64,000 bases of DNA from Pseudomonas simiae. Lineage in GTDB: Bacteria; Pseudomonadota; Gammaproteobacteria; Pseudomonadales; Pseudomonadaceae. Below the pieces are notes generated by a model that made no database searches, was not told the DNA's origin, and saw only the letters and a program-made list of their open reading frames with translations. Shown piece by piece: positions 51,908 to 61,269 of the stretch. Location of the stretch: positions 60,825-124,824 of the forward strand of contig NZ_FOKB01000012.1 of NCBI RefSeq assembly GCF_900111895.1, given 5' to 3'. How positions within the stretch are numbered: the stretch's first letter is position 1; every line of letters starts with the position of its first letter. Both the position numbers and the translations under genes were made by a program.

Positions 51908-52788
51908 TGAGCGTCCTGATCAATAAAGACACCAAAGTTATCTGCCAGGGTATTACCGGTTCGCAAGGTAGTTTCCACACCCAGCAAGCCATCGAATACG
52001 GCACCAAGATGGTCGGTGGTGTAACGCCTGGTAAAGGCGGCACCGAGCACCTGGGCCTGCCAGTGTTCAACACTGTGAAAGACGCTGTAGCTGCCACTGG
52101 CGCCACCGCCAGCGTGATCTACGTTCCAGCTCCTTTCTGCAAGGACTCGATCCTGGAAGCAGCATTCGGCGGCATCAAGCTGATCGTTTGCATCACCGAA
52201 GGCATTCCTACCCTGGACATGCTGGACGCTAAAGTTAAGTGCGACGAGCTGGGCGTAGTCCTGATCGGCCCTAACTGCCCAGGCGTGATCACTCCAGGCG
52301 AATGCAAGATCGGCATCATGCCAGGTCACATTCACTTGCCAGGTAAAGTCGGTATCGTTTCCCGTTCCGGCACCCTGACCTACGAAGCTGTCAAGCAAAC
52401 GACTGACGCCGGTTTCGGCCAGTCGACTTGCGTCGGCATCGGTGGTGACCCGATCCCAGGCTCGAACTTCATCGACATCCTGAAGCTGTTCCAGGAAGAC
52501 CCGAAGACCGAAGCGATCGTGATGATCGGTGAGATCGGCGGTTCGGCTGAAGAAGAAGCGGCTGCCTACATCAAGGCACACGTGACCAAGCCGGTTGTTT
52601 CCTACATCGCTGGTGTGACTGCCCCTGCGGGCAAGCGCATGGGCCATGCTGGCGCAATCATCTCTGGCGGCAAAGGCACTGCAGACGAGAAATTCGCTGC
52701 GCTGCAAGACGCAGGCGTTAAAACCGTGCGTTCGCTGGCAGACATCGGCAAGGCGCTGGCCGAGCTGACCGGTTGGGCTGTCAAGTAA
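51907..52788 (+). CDS. sucD: Succinyl-CoA synthetase alpha subunit
   Basis: CoA-binding subunit carrying the phosphohistidine. The 293-residue protein has the CoA-binding GITGSQGSFHTQQAI, PNCPGVITPGECKIGIMPG, the SRSGTLTYEAV phosphate loop and the active-site histidine in GKRMGHAGAII. Translationally coupled to sucC; followed by a terminator. Confidence 0.97.
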   Translation: MSVLINKDTKVICQGITGSQGSFHTQQAIEYGTKMVGGVTPGKGGTEHLGLPVFNTVKDAVAATGATASVIYVPAPFCKDSILEAAFGGIKLIVCITEGIPTLDMLDAKVKCDELGVVLIGPNCPGVITPGECKIGIMPGHIHLPGKVGIVSRSGTLTYEAVKQTTDAGFGQSTCVGIGGDPIPGSNFIDILKLFQEDPKTEAIVMIGEIGGSAEEEAAAYIKAHVTKPVVSYIAGVTAPAGKRMGHAGAIISGGKGTADEKFAALQDAGVKTVRSLADIGKALAELTGWAVK

Positions 52789-52816
52789 GCCTCGCGCTTA
52801 ACTGACGCTTCACCAC

Positions 52817-52843
52817 ACAAAGGCCACCTTCGGGTGGCCTTTG
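52817..52843 (+). terminator. Rho-independent terminator after sucCD
   Basis: ACAAAGGCCACC and GGTGGCCTTTGT pair over 12 bp around a stable TTCG tetraloop. Confidence 0.9.
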
Positions 52844-52870
52844 TGCATTCTGAAGTTGGTGAAGATCTAA

Positions 52871-52959
52871 GTGGGGGAGCGGGCTTGCTCGCGAAAGCGG
52901 CGTGTCAGTCAACTTACGAGTGGCTGATACACTGCTTTCGCGAGCAAGCCCGCCCCCAC
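52871..52959. repeat. REPIN
   Basis: GTGGGGGAGCGGGCTTGCTC at the left and its inverse at the right; both arms carry the same extra G/C (GTGGGGG / CCCCCAC), so the two arms have changed together. Confidence 0.92.
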
Positions 52960-53204
52960 ATCCGGTCGCATTTCAAAATTTAGATATGAAAACGCGACAT
53001 AAAAATGTCGCTTATCGGACAGTTCGCCCCCCAACAGTGCGTTTGACCCGCAAATTCGTTAGGCTAGCCGCCTCTTTATGCGTGCGCATCCCAAAAGGAA
53101 GCCCCGCGCTAGACCGGTCGGCTCCCATAAGGGCCGGCAGTATTTCCCTCATCCATAGGGAATCCCTCTCTAAATTCCGATTCAGTAGTGTGGTATTTCC
53201 TCAA
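52960..53204 (+). other. Leader region upstream of brnQ
   Basis: No gene is visible. It contains a small hairpin GCGACATAAAAATGTCGC at about 52994-53011 and a purine-poor stretch before the start codon. The brnQ promoter should lie here but no convincing -35/-10 pair is seen. Confidence 0.35.
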
Positions 53205-54518
53205 ATGAAAGTGTTGAAAAGCCAGGATGTCCTGGCGTTGGGCTTTATGACTTTTGCCCTGTTCGTGGGCGCCGGCAACATCATCTTCCCGCCTATCGTT
53301 GGTTTGCAGTCCGGGCCTCATGTCTGGATGGCAGCGCTGGGCTTTTTGGTCACCGCAGTGGGTTTGCCGGTGGTCACTGTGATCGCCCTGGCCAAGGTGG
53401 GTGGCGGTATGGACGCGCTGAGCAGCCCGATCGGCAAGATCGCCGGCGGCCTGCTGGCGGCGGCGGCGTATCTGGCGGTAGGGCCGCTGTTCGCCACCCC
53501 GCGTACTGCGACCGTATCCTTCGAGGTGGGCCTGGCGCCGCTGACCGGCGAAAGCCCGCTGGCACTGTTCCTCTACAGCTCGGTGTATTTCCTGGTGGTG
53601 TTTTTTGTCTCCCTCTACCCAGGTCGACTGCTGGACACCGTAGGTCGCTTCCTGGCGCCGCTGAAGATCATCGCGCTGGCCATCCTCGGTATCGCCGCAT
53701 TTGCCTTGCCGGCCGGCGACGTGGGCGTCGCTACCCAGGAATACGTGGCTGCACCGTTCTCCCAAGGTTTCATCAATGGTTACCTGACCATGGATACCCT
53801 GGGCGCCCTGGTTTTCGGCATCGTGATCGTCAATGCCATTCGCTCCCGTGGCGTCGAGTCGCCGAAGCTGATTACCCGCTACGCCATCATTGCCGGCCTG
53901 ATCGCTGGTGTGGGCCTGGCACTGGTGTATATCAGCCTGTTCCGCCTTGGCTCGGGCAGCCATGAAGTCGCCGCCGGTGCTGCCAATGGCGCCGCGGTAT
54001 TGCACGCCTATGTGCAACACACGTTTGGCTCGCTGGGCAGCGGCTTCCTGGCTGTGCTGATTTCCCTGGCGTGCCTGGTCACGGCGGTCGGCCTAACCTG
54101 TGCCTGCGCCGAGTACTTCAGCCGTATCCTGCCGTTGTCCTACAAGACCCTGGTGGTGATCCTGGCGCTGTTCTCGCTGTTCGTGTCCAACCTGGGTCTG
54201 ACCAAGCTGATTGCCTTCTCGATCCCGGTACTGACCGCGATCTACCCACCGTGCATCGTGCTGGTGGCGTTGAGCTTCTGCAAAGACTTCTGGCTAGAGC
54301 AGGGTCGTATTGTCGGCCCGGTGATGCTGGTGTCGTTCATCTTTGGCTGCATCGATGCGCTCAAGGGCGCTGGCCTGGCGGATTGGATGCCTGCACAGTT
54401 GGCCAACCTGCCGCTGAGCGAGCAGGGCCTGGCGTGGTTGGTGCCGTCGGTGATGACGCTGGCTGTGGCGTTTGCGGTTGATCGTATGCTGGGCAAGCGC
54501 AGCGAAGCGATCGCTTAA
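53205..54518 (+). CDS. brnQ: Branched-chain amino acid:cation symporter
   Basis: LIVCS-family importer of leucine, isoleucine and valine. The 437-residue protein has 12 predicted helices, the N-terminal family signature GFMTFALFVGAGNIIFPP, and GPLFATPRTATVSFEVG. ATG at 53205 gives the family N-terminus MKVLKSQDVLALG; the open frame extends far upstream but that part is not coding-like. Whether it is the BraB- or BraZ-type protein cannot be told. Confidence 0.93.
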   Translation: MKVLKSQDVLALGFMTFALFVGAGNIIFPPIVGLQSGPHVWMAALGFLVTAVGLPVVTVIALAKVGGGMDALSSPIGKIAGGLLAAAAYLAVGPLFATPRTATVSFEVGLAPLTGESPLALFLYSSVYFLVVFFVSLYPGRLLDTVGRFLAPLKIIALAILGIAAFALPAGDVGVATQEYVAAPFSQGFINGYLTMDTLGALVFGIVIVNAIRSRGVESPKLITRYAIIAGLIAGVGLALVYISLFRLGSGSHEVAAGAANGAAVLHAYVQHTFGSLGSGFLAVLISLACLVTAVGLTCACAEYFSRILPLSYKTLVVILALFSLFVSNLGLTKLIAFSIPVLTAIYPPCIVLVALSFCKDFWLEQGRIVGPVMLVSFIFGCIDALKGAGLADWMPAQLANLPLSEQGLAWLVPSVMTLAVAFAVDRMLGKRSEAIA

Positions 54519-54540
54519 GTCACGTTTTCCGCTGTACTGA

Positions 54541-54575
54541 AATGCCTCGTATCAATCGATACGGGGCATTTTTTA
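54541..54575 (+). terminator. Rho-independent terminator after brnQ
   Basis: AATGCCTCGTATC and GATACGGGGCATT form a 13-bp stem with one G-T pair around AATC, followed by TTTT. Confidence 0.92.
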
Positions 54576-54618
54576 TGCTTATGAGACAACAACCTTCTAA
54601 AGTTGGAGCTCGGTAAAT

Positions 54619-54640
54619 GGGGAGCGGGCTTGCTCCCACA
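54619..54640. repeat. Collapsed REP hairpin
   Basis: GGGGAGCGGGCTTGCTCCCA is a short REP-like hairpin (GGGAGC/GCTCCC) that looks like a REPIN with its middle lost. Confidence 0.6.
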
Positions 54641-54685
54641 TTTGGACCGCGCCCGCCACTCCATTTTATGTGTAACAGGACCCAC

Positions 54686-55423
54686 ATGTCGTTCGTCGAA
54701 GCCAATCAGATCCACCTGCTCGCCGCCCTCTGGTTCGTCCTGTGCTGGGGCGGCTATACCCGTTACGCCGCCTGGAAAGCCCGCGACACAGCCTGCCTGG
54801 CCAGTGTGTTGCATCTGTATCGCGAAGACTGGATGCGCCGCATGCTGCTGCGCGACAACCGCATCGCCGACGCCAGCGTGATCGGTAACCTGGAGCGCAA
54901 CGCCTCGTTCTTCGCCTCCAGCACCTTGATTATCCTCGCCGGCATTCTCACCGTGCTCGGCGCTTCCGAGCGCGCGGTGTCGTTGCTGGCGGATATTCCC
55001 ATGGTGCAGCAGGCTTCCCAGGGCATGTCGGAGATCAAGCTGCTGTGCCTGGCGCTGGTGTTCGTCTATGCGTTTTTCACATTCAGCTGGTGCATGCGAC
55101 AGTACAATTTCGCGGCGGTGCTGGTGGGGTCGGCGCCGATGATCGGTGAGCGGCATGTGTCGGAGCAGGAGCGCAATGCGTTTGCCCTGCGCGCGGCGCG
55201 GGTGATCTCCATGGCTGCCAACCAGTTCAACTTCGGCCTGCGCTCTTACTACTTCGGCATGACCATGCTGGCGTGGTTTGTCAGCCCCTGGTTGTTCATG
55301 TTGATGAGCAGTGGGGTGGTGTTGGTGCTGTACCGTCGGGAGTTTCATTCCGACGTGCTGCAAGTGATGGTGTATACGCAGACGGACACACCGCCGCCGG
55401 AAGCGGTTAAAGAAGCTGCTTAA
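54686..55423 (+). CDS. DUF599 membrane protein
   Basis: A 245-residue membrane protein with about four transmembrane helices and the DUF599 features WFVLCWGGYTRYAAWKAR near the N-terminus and RNASFFASSTLIILAG. Function unknown. ATG at 54686 is the first plausible start after the collapsed REP; no strong ribosome binding site, only AGGACCC. Confidence 0.85.
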   Translation: MSFVEANQIHLLAALWFVLCWGGYTRYAAWKARDTACLASVLHLYREDWMRRMLLRDNRIADASVIGNLERNASFFASSTLIILAGILTVLGASERAVSLLADIPMVQQASQGMSEIKLLCLALVFVYAFFTFSWCMRQYNFAAVLVGSAPMIGERHVSEQERNAFALRAARVISMAANQFNFGLRSYYFGMTMLAWFVSPWLFMLMSSGVVLVLYRREFHSDVLQVMVYTQTDTPPPEAVKEAA

Positions 55424-55455
55424 CTAAACCTTCAGATAAAAACCCCAGACAAAGT

Positions 55456-55486
55456 AAAGCCCGCTATCTAAGCGGGCTTTCTTTTT
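55456..55486. terminator. Bidirectional terminator
   Basis: AAAGCCCGCT and AGCGGGCTTT around ATCTA, then TTTTT on the plus strand; shared by the convergent DUF599 and lipoprotein genes. Confidence 0.9.
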
Positions 55487-55513
55487 GCAGCCAAGCTATT
55501 TCAAGCCGCGGTC

Positions 55514-55765
55514 TCAAGAACCGGTGGCAGGGGTAGCAGGTGCTGCTTCTTTTGCGGCGGCTTCGTTCGATTCAGCCTGAGCTTTGGCAGCATCGGCGTT
55601 TTCTTTCGCAGCGTCGTTCACTTTATCCTGAGCCTTCGCCATGTCTTTCTGAGCTTGCTCAGAGTGCGCGGCGGCGTCTTGGGCTTTGTCTTCGGATTTC
55701 TTGTCGCAGGCAGCGAGACCGAGGGCAGCGGCGAGCATCATGGAAATAGCTAAAGTCTTGCGCAT
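55514..55765 (-). CDS. Small alanine/lysine-rich lipoprotein
   Basis: 83 residues: signal peptide with lipobox LAAC (Cys20) followed by a highly charged, alanine-rich, coiled-coil-like helix (KAQDAAAHSEQAQKDMAKA). Composition recalls Lpp/OprI-type helical lipoproteins, but no clear peptidoglycan-linking C-terminus is present. AAGGAGAAAC precedes the ATG. Function unknown. Confidence 0.82.
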   Translation of the reverse strand: MRKTLAISMMLAAALGLAACDKKSEDKAQDAAAHSEQAQKDMAKAQDKVNDAAKENADAAKAQAESNEAAAKEAAPATPATGS

Positions 55766-55921
55766 GGGTGTTTCTCCTTATTGAAGATATCTACTGGCTT
55801 TCGAGCATGGCGGTTCGGCATTAGTTCCTTTTATTCCATAGATATATAAATCGCTGCCTAACCGGAACTTTTGTCCGGACCCTCGATTTCGCGGATCAAC
55901 ATTAATAAGAGTCTTTAACGA

Positions 55922-56398
55922 ATGACCGAAAATCCCCTGTTGGCGCGCGCGACGCGCTTTGTTTCGGCCTTGCGCCATTGCCAGGTGCTGGGCATTACCG
56001 CTCATCAGGCCAGCGAGGAGGGCATTACCTTGATCATGCCCTACGCCCCGCATTTGGTGGGCGATCCCCGGTCGGGCGTGATCCACGGCGGCGCGCTGAC
56101 CTCCCTGATGGACACCGCCTGTGGCATGGCCACCCTTTGCGTATTGCCGGAATTCGAGGTGTGCCCGACCCTCGACTTGCGTGTTGACTACATGCATCCC
56201 GCTGCGCCACACCAGCCGGTGTACGGCTTCGCCCAATGCTACCGGGTGACCACCGACGTGATCTTCACCCGTGGCTTTGCCTATCAGGATGATCCGCAAC
56301 AACCCATCGCCCATGTGGTGGGCACGTTTATGCGCATGGGCAAGCGCCTCAAGGGTGCGCAAGGGTTGGGCAACACGATCAAGGGAGCGCAGGCATGA
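55922..56398 (+). CDS. PaaI-family hotdog thioesterase (first of a pair)
   Basis: 158 residues with the hotdog-fold motif SGVIHGGALTSLMDTACGMA, expected to hydrolyse acyl-CoA thioesters; substrate unknown. The HGG and the following Asp are the usual active-site region. It overlaps the next thioesterase by ATGA, so they may form one heteromeric enzyme or act in sequence. Confidence 0.88.
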   Translation: MTENPLLARATRFVSALRHCQVLGITAHQASEEGITLIMPYAPHLVGDPRSGVIHGGALTSLMDTACGMATLCVLPEFEVCPTLDLRVDYMHPAAPHQPVYGFAQCYRVTTDVIFTRGFAYQDDPQQPIAHVVGTFMRMGKRLKGAQGLGNTIKGAQA

Positions 56399-56847
56399 CG
56401 CACCGATTCAAGACCCGCCTGGAACAGGCCCATGAGCGCGGCGATTATGAGGCGTTGCTCAACCTGATCCCCTACGCCAAGCTCATCGGTATCGAATGCA
56501 CTCGGCTGGGGGATGAGCTGCTGTTCCGGCTGCCCGCCAACAAGGACAATATTGGTAACCCCATATTGCCGGCACTGCACGGCGGCGTGATCGCCGGCTT
56601 CATGGAGCTGTCCGCCGCGCTGCACCTGCTGGTCTTCACCGGTGCGCCGGGCATTCCGAAAATCATCGACTTCTCCCTGGATTACCTGCGCGCCGGGCAG
56701 TTTCGCGACACCTACGCCAAATGCCAGGTCTGGCGTCAAGGCCGACGGGTGGCAAACGTCGCGATCACTGCCTGGCAAAGCACTGCCGCAGAACCCATCG
56801 CCACCGCCCGCGCGCATTTCAAGATCGAGGAATCGAGCCGCCCTTGA
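56395..56847 (+). CDS. PaaI-family hotdog thioesterase (second of a pair)
   Basis: 150 residues, also hotdog fold, with PALHGGVIAGFMELSAALHL (HGG, but Glu where the first copy has Asp). The two neighbours are only distantly alike, so they are not a recent duplication. Coupled to the upstream gene; 89 bases before htpG. Confidence 0.86.
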   Translation: MTHRFKTRLEQAHERGDYEALLNLIPYAKLIGIECTRLGDELLFRLPANKDNIGNPILPALHGGVIAGFMELSAALHLLVFTGAPGIPKIIDFSLDYLRAGQFRDTYAKCQVWRQGRRVANVAITAWQSTAAEPIATARAHFKIEESSRP

Positions 56848-56936
56848 AATCCTGGTCTTAGCCCCCAACTTTGATGACAACCCGCCGCCAACCCTCAAGG
56901 GCGCGGCCACTGCCATCCAATTGGAGTTTGATGACC

Positions 56937-58841
56937 ATGAGTGTGGAAACTCAAAAGGAAACCCTGGGCTTCCAGACCGAGGTGAAGCAACTGCTGCACC
57001 TCATGATCCATTCGCTGTATTCCAACAAGGAAATCTTCCTTCGCGAATTGATCTCGAACGCCTCTGACGCTGTCGACAAATTACGTTTCGAAGCCCTGTC
57101 CAAGCCTGAGTTGCTGGAAGGTGGCGCCGAACTGAAAATCCGTGTGAGCTTCGACAAGGACGCCAAGACCGTCACCCTCGAAGACAACGGCATCGGCATG
57201 AGCCGCGAAGACGCGATTACCCACTTGGGCACCATCGCCAAATCCGGTACTGCCGACTTCATGAAAAACCTGTCGGGCGACCAGAAGAAAGATTCGCACC
57301 TGATCGGCCAGTTCGGCGTGGGCTTCTACTCGGCCTTCATCGTGGCCGACAAAGTAGAAGTGTTCAGCCGCCGTGCCGGCCTCGACGCCAGCGAAGGCGT
57401 GCACTGGTCGTCCAAAGGTGAGGGCGAATTCGAAATCGCCACTATCGACAAGGCCGACCGTGGCACCCGTATCGTCCTGCACCTTAAATCGGGTGAAGAC
57501 GAATTCGCCGATGGCTGGCGCCTGCGTAACATCGTCAAGAAGTATTCCGATCACATCGCCCTGCCGATCGAACTGCCGAAAGAACAGGCTGCCGCTGAAG
57601 GCGAAGAGGCTCCAGCCCAGGAATGGGAAGTGGTCAACCGCGCCAGCGCGCTGTGGACCCGTCCGCGTACCGAGATCAAGGACGAGGAATACCAGGAGTT
57701 CTACAAGCACATCGGTCACGATTACGAAAACCCGCTGAGCTGGAGCCACAACAAGGTCGAAGGCAAGCTGGAATACAGCTCGCTGCTCTACGTACCGGCG
57801 CGTGCTCCGTTCGACCTGTACCAGCGTGAAGCGCCGAAAGGCCTGAAGCTCTACGTGCAGCGTGTGTTCGTGATGGACCAGGCGGAATCCTTCCTGCCGT
57901 TGTACCTGCGCTTCATCAAGGGCGTGGTCGACTCCAACGATTTGTCGCTGAACGTTTCGCGGGAAATCCTGCAGAAAGATCCAATCATCGACTCTATGAA
58001 GTCGGCGCTGACCAAGCGCGTACTCGACATGCTGGAAAAACTGGCGAAGAACGAGCCTGAGCAATACAAAGGCTTCTGGAAAAACTTCGGCCAGGTCATG
58101 AAAGAAGGCCCGGCGGAAGATTTCGCCAACAAGGAAAAAATCGCCGGCCTGCTGCGCTTTGCCTCGACGCATGAAGAGGGCGGCGAGCAGGTTGTGTCCC
58201 TGGCCGAGTACCTGGCACGCGCCAAGGAAGGTCAGGACAAGATCTACTACCTGACTGGCGAAACCTACGCCCAGGTCAAGAACAGCCCGCACCTGGAAGT
58301 CTTCCGCAAGAAAGGCATCGAAGTGTTGCTGCTGACCGACCGTATCGATGAGTGGCTGATGAGCTACCTCAACGAATTCGATGGCAAGTCCTTTGTCGAC
58401 GTGGCCCGTGGTGACCTGGACCTGGGTAACCTCGACTCCGAAGAAGAGAAGAAAGAAGCCGAAGAAGTCGCCAAGTCCAAAGAAGGCCTGGTTGAGCGGA
58501 TCAAGGCGTCCCTGGGCGATGCCGTCAGCGAAGTGCGCGTGTCGCACCGTCTGACCGATTCCCCGGCGATCCTGGCGATCGGCGAGCAGGACCTGGGCAT
58601 GCAGATGCGCCAGATCCTCGAAGCCAGTGGCCAGAAGGTTCCGGATTCCAAGCCGATCTTCGAATTCAACCCGGCACACCCGCTGATCGAGAAACTCGAC
58701 GGCGAGCAAAGCGAAGAGCGGTTTGGCGACCTGTCGCACATCCTCTTCGACCAGGCGGCCCTGGCCGCTGGCGACAGCTTGAAAGACCCGGCCGCCTATG
58801 TGCGCCGCCTGAACAAGCTGTTGGTTGAACTGTCGGTTTGA
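56937..58841 (+). CDS. htpG: Chaperone HtpG (bacterial Hsp90)
   Basis: ATP-dependent chaperone. The 634-residue protein has the GHKL ATPase motifs ELISNASDAVDKLR, DNGIGM, GQFGVGFYSAF and GTRIVLHLK, then the middle and C-terminal dimerisation domains. ATG at 56937 gives the usual MSVETQKETLGFQTEV start; an ATG two codons earlier has the better distance to TTGGAG. No clear heat-shock promoter was identified upstream. Confidence 0.96.
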   Translation: MSVETQKETLGFQTEVKQLLHLMIHSLYSNKEIFLRELISNASDAVDKLRFEALSKPELLEGGAELKIRVSFDKDAKTVTLEDNGIGMSREDAITHLGTIAKSGTADFMKNLSGDQKKDSHLIGQFGVGFYSAFIVADKVEVFSRRAGLDASEGVHWSSKGEGEFEIATIDKADRGTRIVLHLKSGEDEFADGWRLRNIVKKYSDHIALPIELPKEQAAAEGEEAPAQEWEVVNRASALWTRPRTEIKDEEYQEFYKHIGHDYENPLSWSHNKVEGKLEYSSLLYVPARAPFDLYQREAPKGLKLYVQRVFVMDQAESFLPLYLRFIKGVVDSNDLSLNVSREILQKDPIIDSMKSALTKRVLDMLEKLAKNEPEQYKGFWKNFGQVMKEGPAEDFANKEKIAGLLRFASTHEEGGEQVVSLAEYLARAKEGQDKIYYLTGETYAQVKNSPHLEVFRKKGIEVLLLTDRIDEWLMSYLNEFDGKSFVDVARGDLDLGNLDSEEEKKEAEEVAKSKEGLVERIKASLGDAVSEVRVSHRLTDSPAILAIGEQDLGMQMRQILEASGQKVPDSKPIFEFNPAHPLIEKLDGEQSEERFGDLSHILFDQAALAAGDSLKDPAAYVRRLNKLLVELSV

Positions 58842-58850
58842 CCCTGAAGT

Positions 58851-58877
58851 AAAAAAACCCGCTTCGGCGGGTTTTTT
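58851..58877 (+). terminator. Rho-independent terminator after htpG
   Basis: AAAAACCCGC, TTCG loop, GCGGGTTTTTT. Confidence 0.92.
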
Positions 58878-58943
58878 CGTTCTGGCGCTCCAACAGGGAG
58901 CACGTTGCGCCGAATGGTTAATTCACCTCAACTGGAGTAAACG

Positions 58944-59672
58944 ATGAGCCAAGTCACTGTACGTTCCGTGGTCTATCAGATTGATGGCCAGTCCTATGAA
59001 AGCCGCCTGGCGTTCGATGCCAGCCACAAGGGCCCGCTGCCGGGCCTGCTGATGGCGCCGAACTGGATGGGAGTGAGTGCGGGGGCTGAGGAGATCGCCA
59101 AAAGCGTGGCCGGCAAGGGCTACGTGGTACTGATCGCCGACCTCTACGGCCAGACTGTGCGCCCTTCGAATGGTGATGAGGCCGGCGCTGCGATGATGCC
59201 GCTGAAGAACGACCGTGCGTTGTTGAACAAGCGCATGCAGGCGGCATTCGAGCAACTGCAGGGCCAGACCGAGGCCGCCGTTGATACGTCGAAACTGGCG
59301 ACCTTTGGTTTCTGTTTCGGCGGTTGCTGCTCCCTGGAACTGGCGCGTACCGGTGTGCCGGTCAAGGCTGCCATCTCGTTCCACGGCACCCTCGACACGC
59401 CGAACCCGGCGGACGCGAAGAACATCAAAGGCTCTGTGCTGGTCCTGCATGGCGCTTGCGACCCGTTGGTGCCCAAAGAGCAACTGCCGGCGTTCGAAGA
59501 TGAAATGAACGCGGCGGGCGTGGATTGGCAATTGCTGAGCTACGGCGGCGCGGTGCATTCCTTCACCGACCCGCATGCAAACGTGCCGGGCAAAATGATG
59601 TACGACGCGAAGACTGCCAAGCGGGCGTTCCAGTCGATGCATAACCTGTTGGATGAAGTGTTCAAGGGCTAA
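58944..59672 (+). CDS. Dienelactone hydrolase family protein
   Basis: A 242-residue cytoplasmic alpha/beta hydrolase. The nucleophile is Cys124 in GFCFGGCC, as in dienelactone hydrolases, with Asp in HGACDPLVP and His in GGAVHSFTDP completing the triad. No aromatic-degradation genes adjoin, so the natural substrate is open. AACTGGAG precedes the ATG. Confidence 0.9.
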   Translation: MSQVTVRSVVYQIDGQSYESRLAFDASHKGPLPGLLMAPNWMGVSAGAEEIAKSVAGKGYVVLIADLYGQTVRPSNGDEAGAAMMPLKNDRALLNKRMQAAFEQLQGQTEAAVDTSKLATFGFCFGGCCSLELARTGVPVKAAISFHGTLDTPNPADAKNIKGSVLVLHGACDPLVPKEQLPAFEDEMNAAGVDWQLLSYGGAVHSFTDPHANVPGKMMYDAKTAKRAFQSMHNLLDEVFKG

Positions 59673-59696
59673 ATCTCTAGCGCTTGTTCGGACCTC

Positions 59697-59781
59697 TTCG
59701 CGAGCAAGCCCGCTCCCACATTCGACCGCACTCCGACAGGGCAAACGCGGTCGAGTGTGGGAGCGGGCTTGCTCGCGAATG
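59697..59781. repeat. REP pair in outward orientation
   Basis: TTCGCGAGCAAGCCCGCTCC at the left and GTGGGAGCGGGCTTGCTCGC at the right; its right end abuts the stop codon of the pirin gene. Confidence 0.92.
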
Positions 59782-60648
59782 CTATCTCACAGGCAATTCA
59801 ATTCTTTCGGACTCACCCGGCACCGTCGGCCAATCCCCAGCCGCCCAGCGCTGCCTGGCCTGTTCGATCACCGCCGGATCACTCGCGACAAAATTCCAAC
59901 TAATCCGCCGTGGCCCATCCAGTGGCGCGCCGCCAAACACCATCAGGTGGCAATCGCTCTCGGCGAACAGTGTCATTTCCTGCCCGGCCGGCAGTACCGC
60001 CAAGCTGTGCACCTCCAATGCTTCCCCCTCCAACTGCGCCTCGCCCTCCAGCACATACACCGCCCGTTCCTCATGCTCATCAGGAATCAGCAGGGTCGTG
60101 GCCGTTTGCATGCGTACCTCGGCATACAACGTGGGCGATAGCACCGGCACCGGCGATTTGAGGCAGAAACCATCACCCGCGATCAGGCGGATCTGCACGC
60201 CGAGGTTGTCACTCACCGGCAGGCTCGCGGCCGGGTGATGGCTGTAATGCCCCGGCCCCGTTTCGTGGTCCTTTGGTGATGCCAGCCAGACTTGCAGCCC
60301 GTGCAGGCTGAAACCTCTGGCCTTGAGCGCCTCGGGTGTACGCTCGACGTGGGCAATCGCGCTGCCGGCGGTCATCCAGCTGACATCGCCGGCTTGCACC
60401 ACCTGGTCCGAACCCAGGCTGTCTTTGTGCTGCAAAGCGCCTTCGAACAGATAAGTGAGCGTGGACAGACCAATATGCGGGTGTTGGCGGATATTCATGC
60501 CGTCGCCCGGTGCATAACGGGTGAGCAGCATATGGTCGAAAAACACGAAAGGCCCGACGCTGCGGCATTCTCGCGACGGCAGCGGGCGCAGGATCGGTTG
60601 GCCTTCGACATCTTCGGGGCGAGGGCGGATCACGGTGAGGGTGGTCAT
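59782..60648 (-). CDS. Pirin family protein
   Basis: A 288-residue bicupin. The N-terminal cupin has the metal-binding pattern HPHIGLSTLTYLFEG and a following HKDSLG, and the C-terminal half has the pirin_C fold (LEGEAQLEGEAL). Bacterial pirins include quercetinases and redox-related regulators; role not predictable. ATG at 60648 is chosen over an upstream extension because it begins the conserved fold and follows GGGACG. Confidence 0.9.
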   Translation of the reverse strand: MTTLTVIRPRPEDVEGQPILRPLPSRECRSVGPFVFFDHMLLTRYAPGDGMNIRQHPHIGLSTLTYLFEGALQHKDSLGSDQVVQAGDVSWMTAGSAIAHVERTPEALKARGFSLHGLQVWLASPKDHETGPGHYSHHPAASLPVSDNLGVQIRLIAGDGFCLKSPVPVLSPTLYAEVRMQTATTLLIPDEHEERAVYVLEGEAQLEGEALEVHSLAVLPAGQEMTLFAESDCHLMVFGGAPLDGPRRISWNFVASDPAVIEQARQRWAAGDWPTVPGESERIELPVR

Positions 60649-60712
60649 GGTGCGTCCCAATCTGAGCGGGTTGGATGCTGCTGAGCATAACCCGCTCGGT
60701 AGGATGTTGCCG

Positions 60713-61129
60713 CTATTGGCTGAAGGCACCTTCCGACAGCTTCGTCTCAATGCTGACGTCGGCGGTGGTCATCAGCTTGTGCACCGGGCAGCGATCCGCC
60801 ACACGGTGCAGCTCGTCGCGTTGTTCGTCGGTGAGGACGCCCTTGAGCGTCAGCGTGACGTTGAGTTTGTATTTACCCTTTTGTTCTTCGGCGGCGTCAT
60901 GGGTGACTTCTACGGTTACGCCGGAAAGCGGGATGTCTTTCTTCTGTGCGTAGAGCTTGACGGTCAATGCTTTGCACGACGCCAGCGCGGCGTCGAAGTA
61001 GTCGTGGGGGGAGGGCGCCGAATCATCGCCGCCCAGGCTTTTGGGCAGGTCGGTAAACAACTCATGGTTGTTGATATTGACGCTATGGCGGAAGTTGTCT
61101 TGGTTCAGGGTATTTACGGTAACAGGCAT
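60713..61129 (-). CDS. OsmC-family peroxide reductase-like protein
   Basis: 138 residues of the OsmC/Ohr family, with the two redox cysteines Cys52 (in ALASCKALTVKLY) and Cys114 (in ADRCPVHKLM). It probably reduces organic peroxides; the sequence is nearer to the YhfA/OsmC-like group than to Ohr. ATG at 61129 has GAGG seven bases upstream. Transcribed toward pirin on the same strand. Confidence 0.9.
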   Translation of the reverse strand: MPVTVNTLNQDNFRHSVNINNHELFTDLPKSLGGDDSAPSPHDYFDAALASCKALTVKLYAQKKDIPLSGVTVEVTHDAAEEQKGKYKLNVTLTLKGVLTDEQRDELHRVADRCPVHKLMTTADVSIETKLSEGAFSQ

Positions 61130-61269
61130 GGTAAACCTCACAGGGTGACAGGATGAAGGTCATGCAGTTATAGAGCATGCTGGCACTTCGGTGTTCCGCG
61201 TTTTTTGCCGGATGAACCCCGGTGGGGCGCGCAAGGTCTACCCGTATCAGCCCTTATCGAGGTGTTACC

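Noticed and set aside
57081..58739. 552-codon open frame antisense to htpG
   Set aside because: Shadow; htpG motifs are complete on the plus strand.
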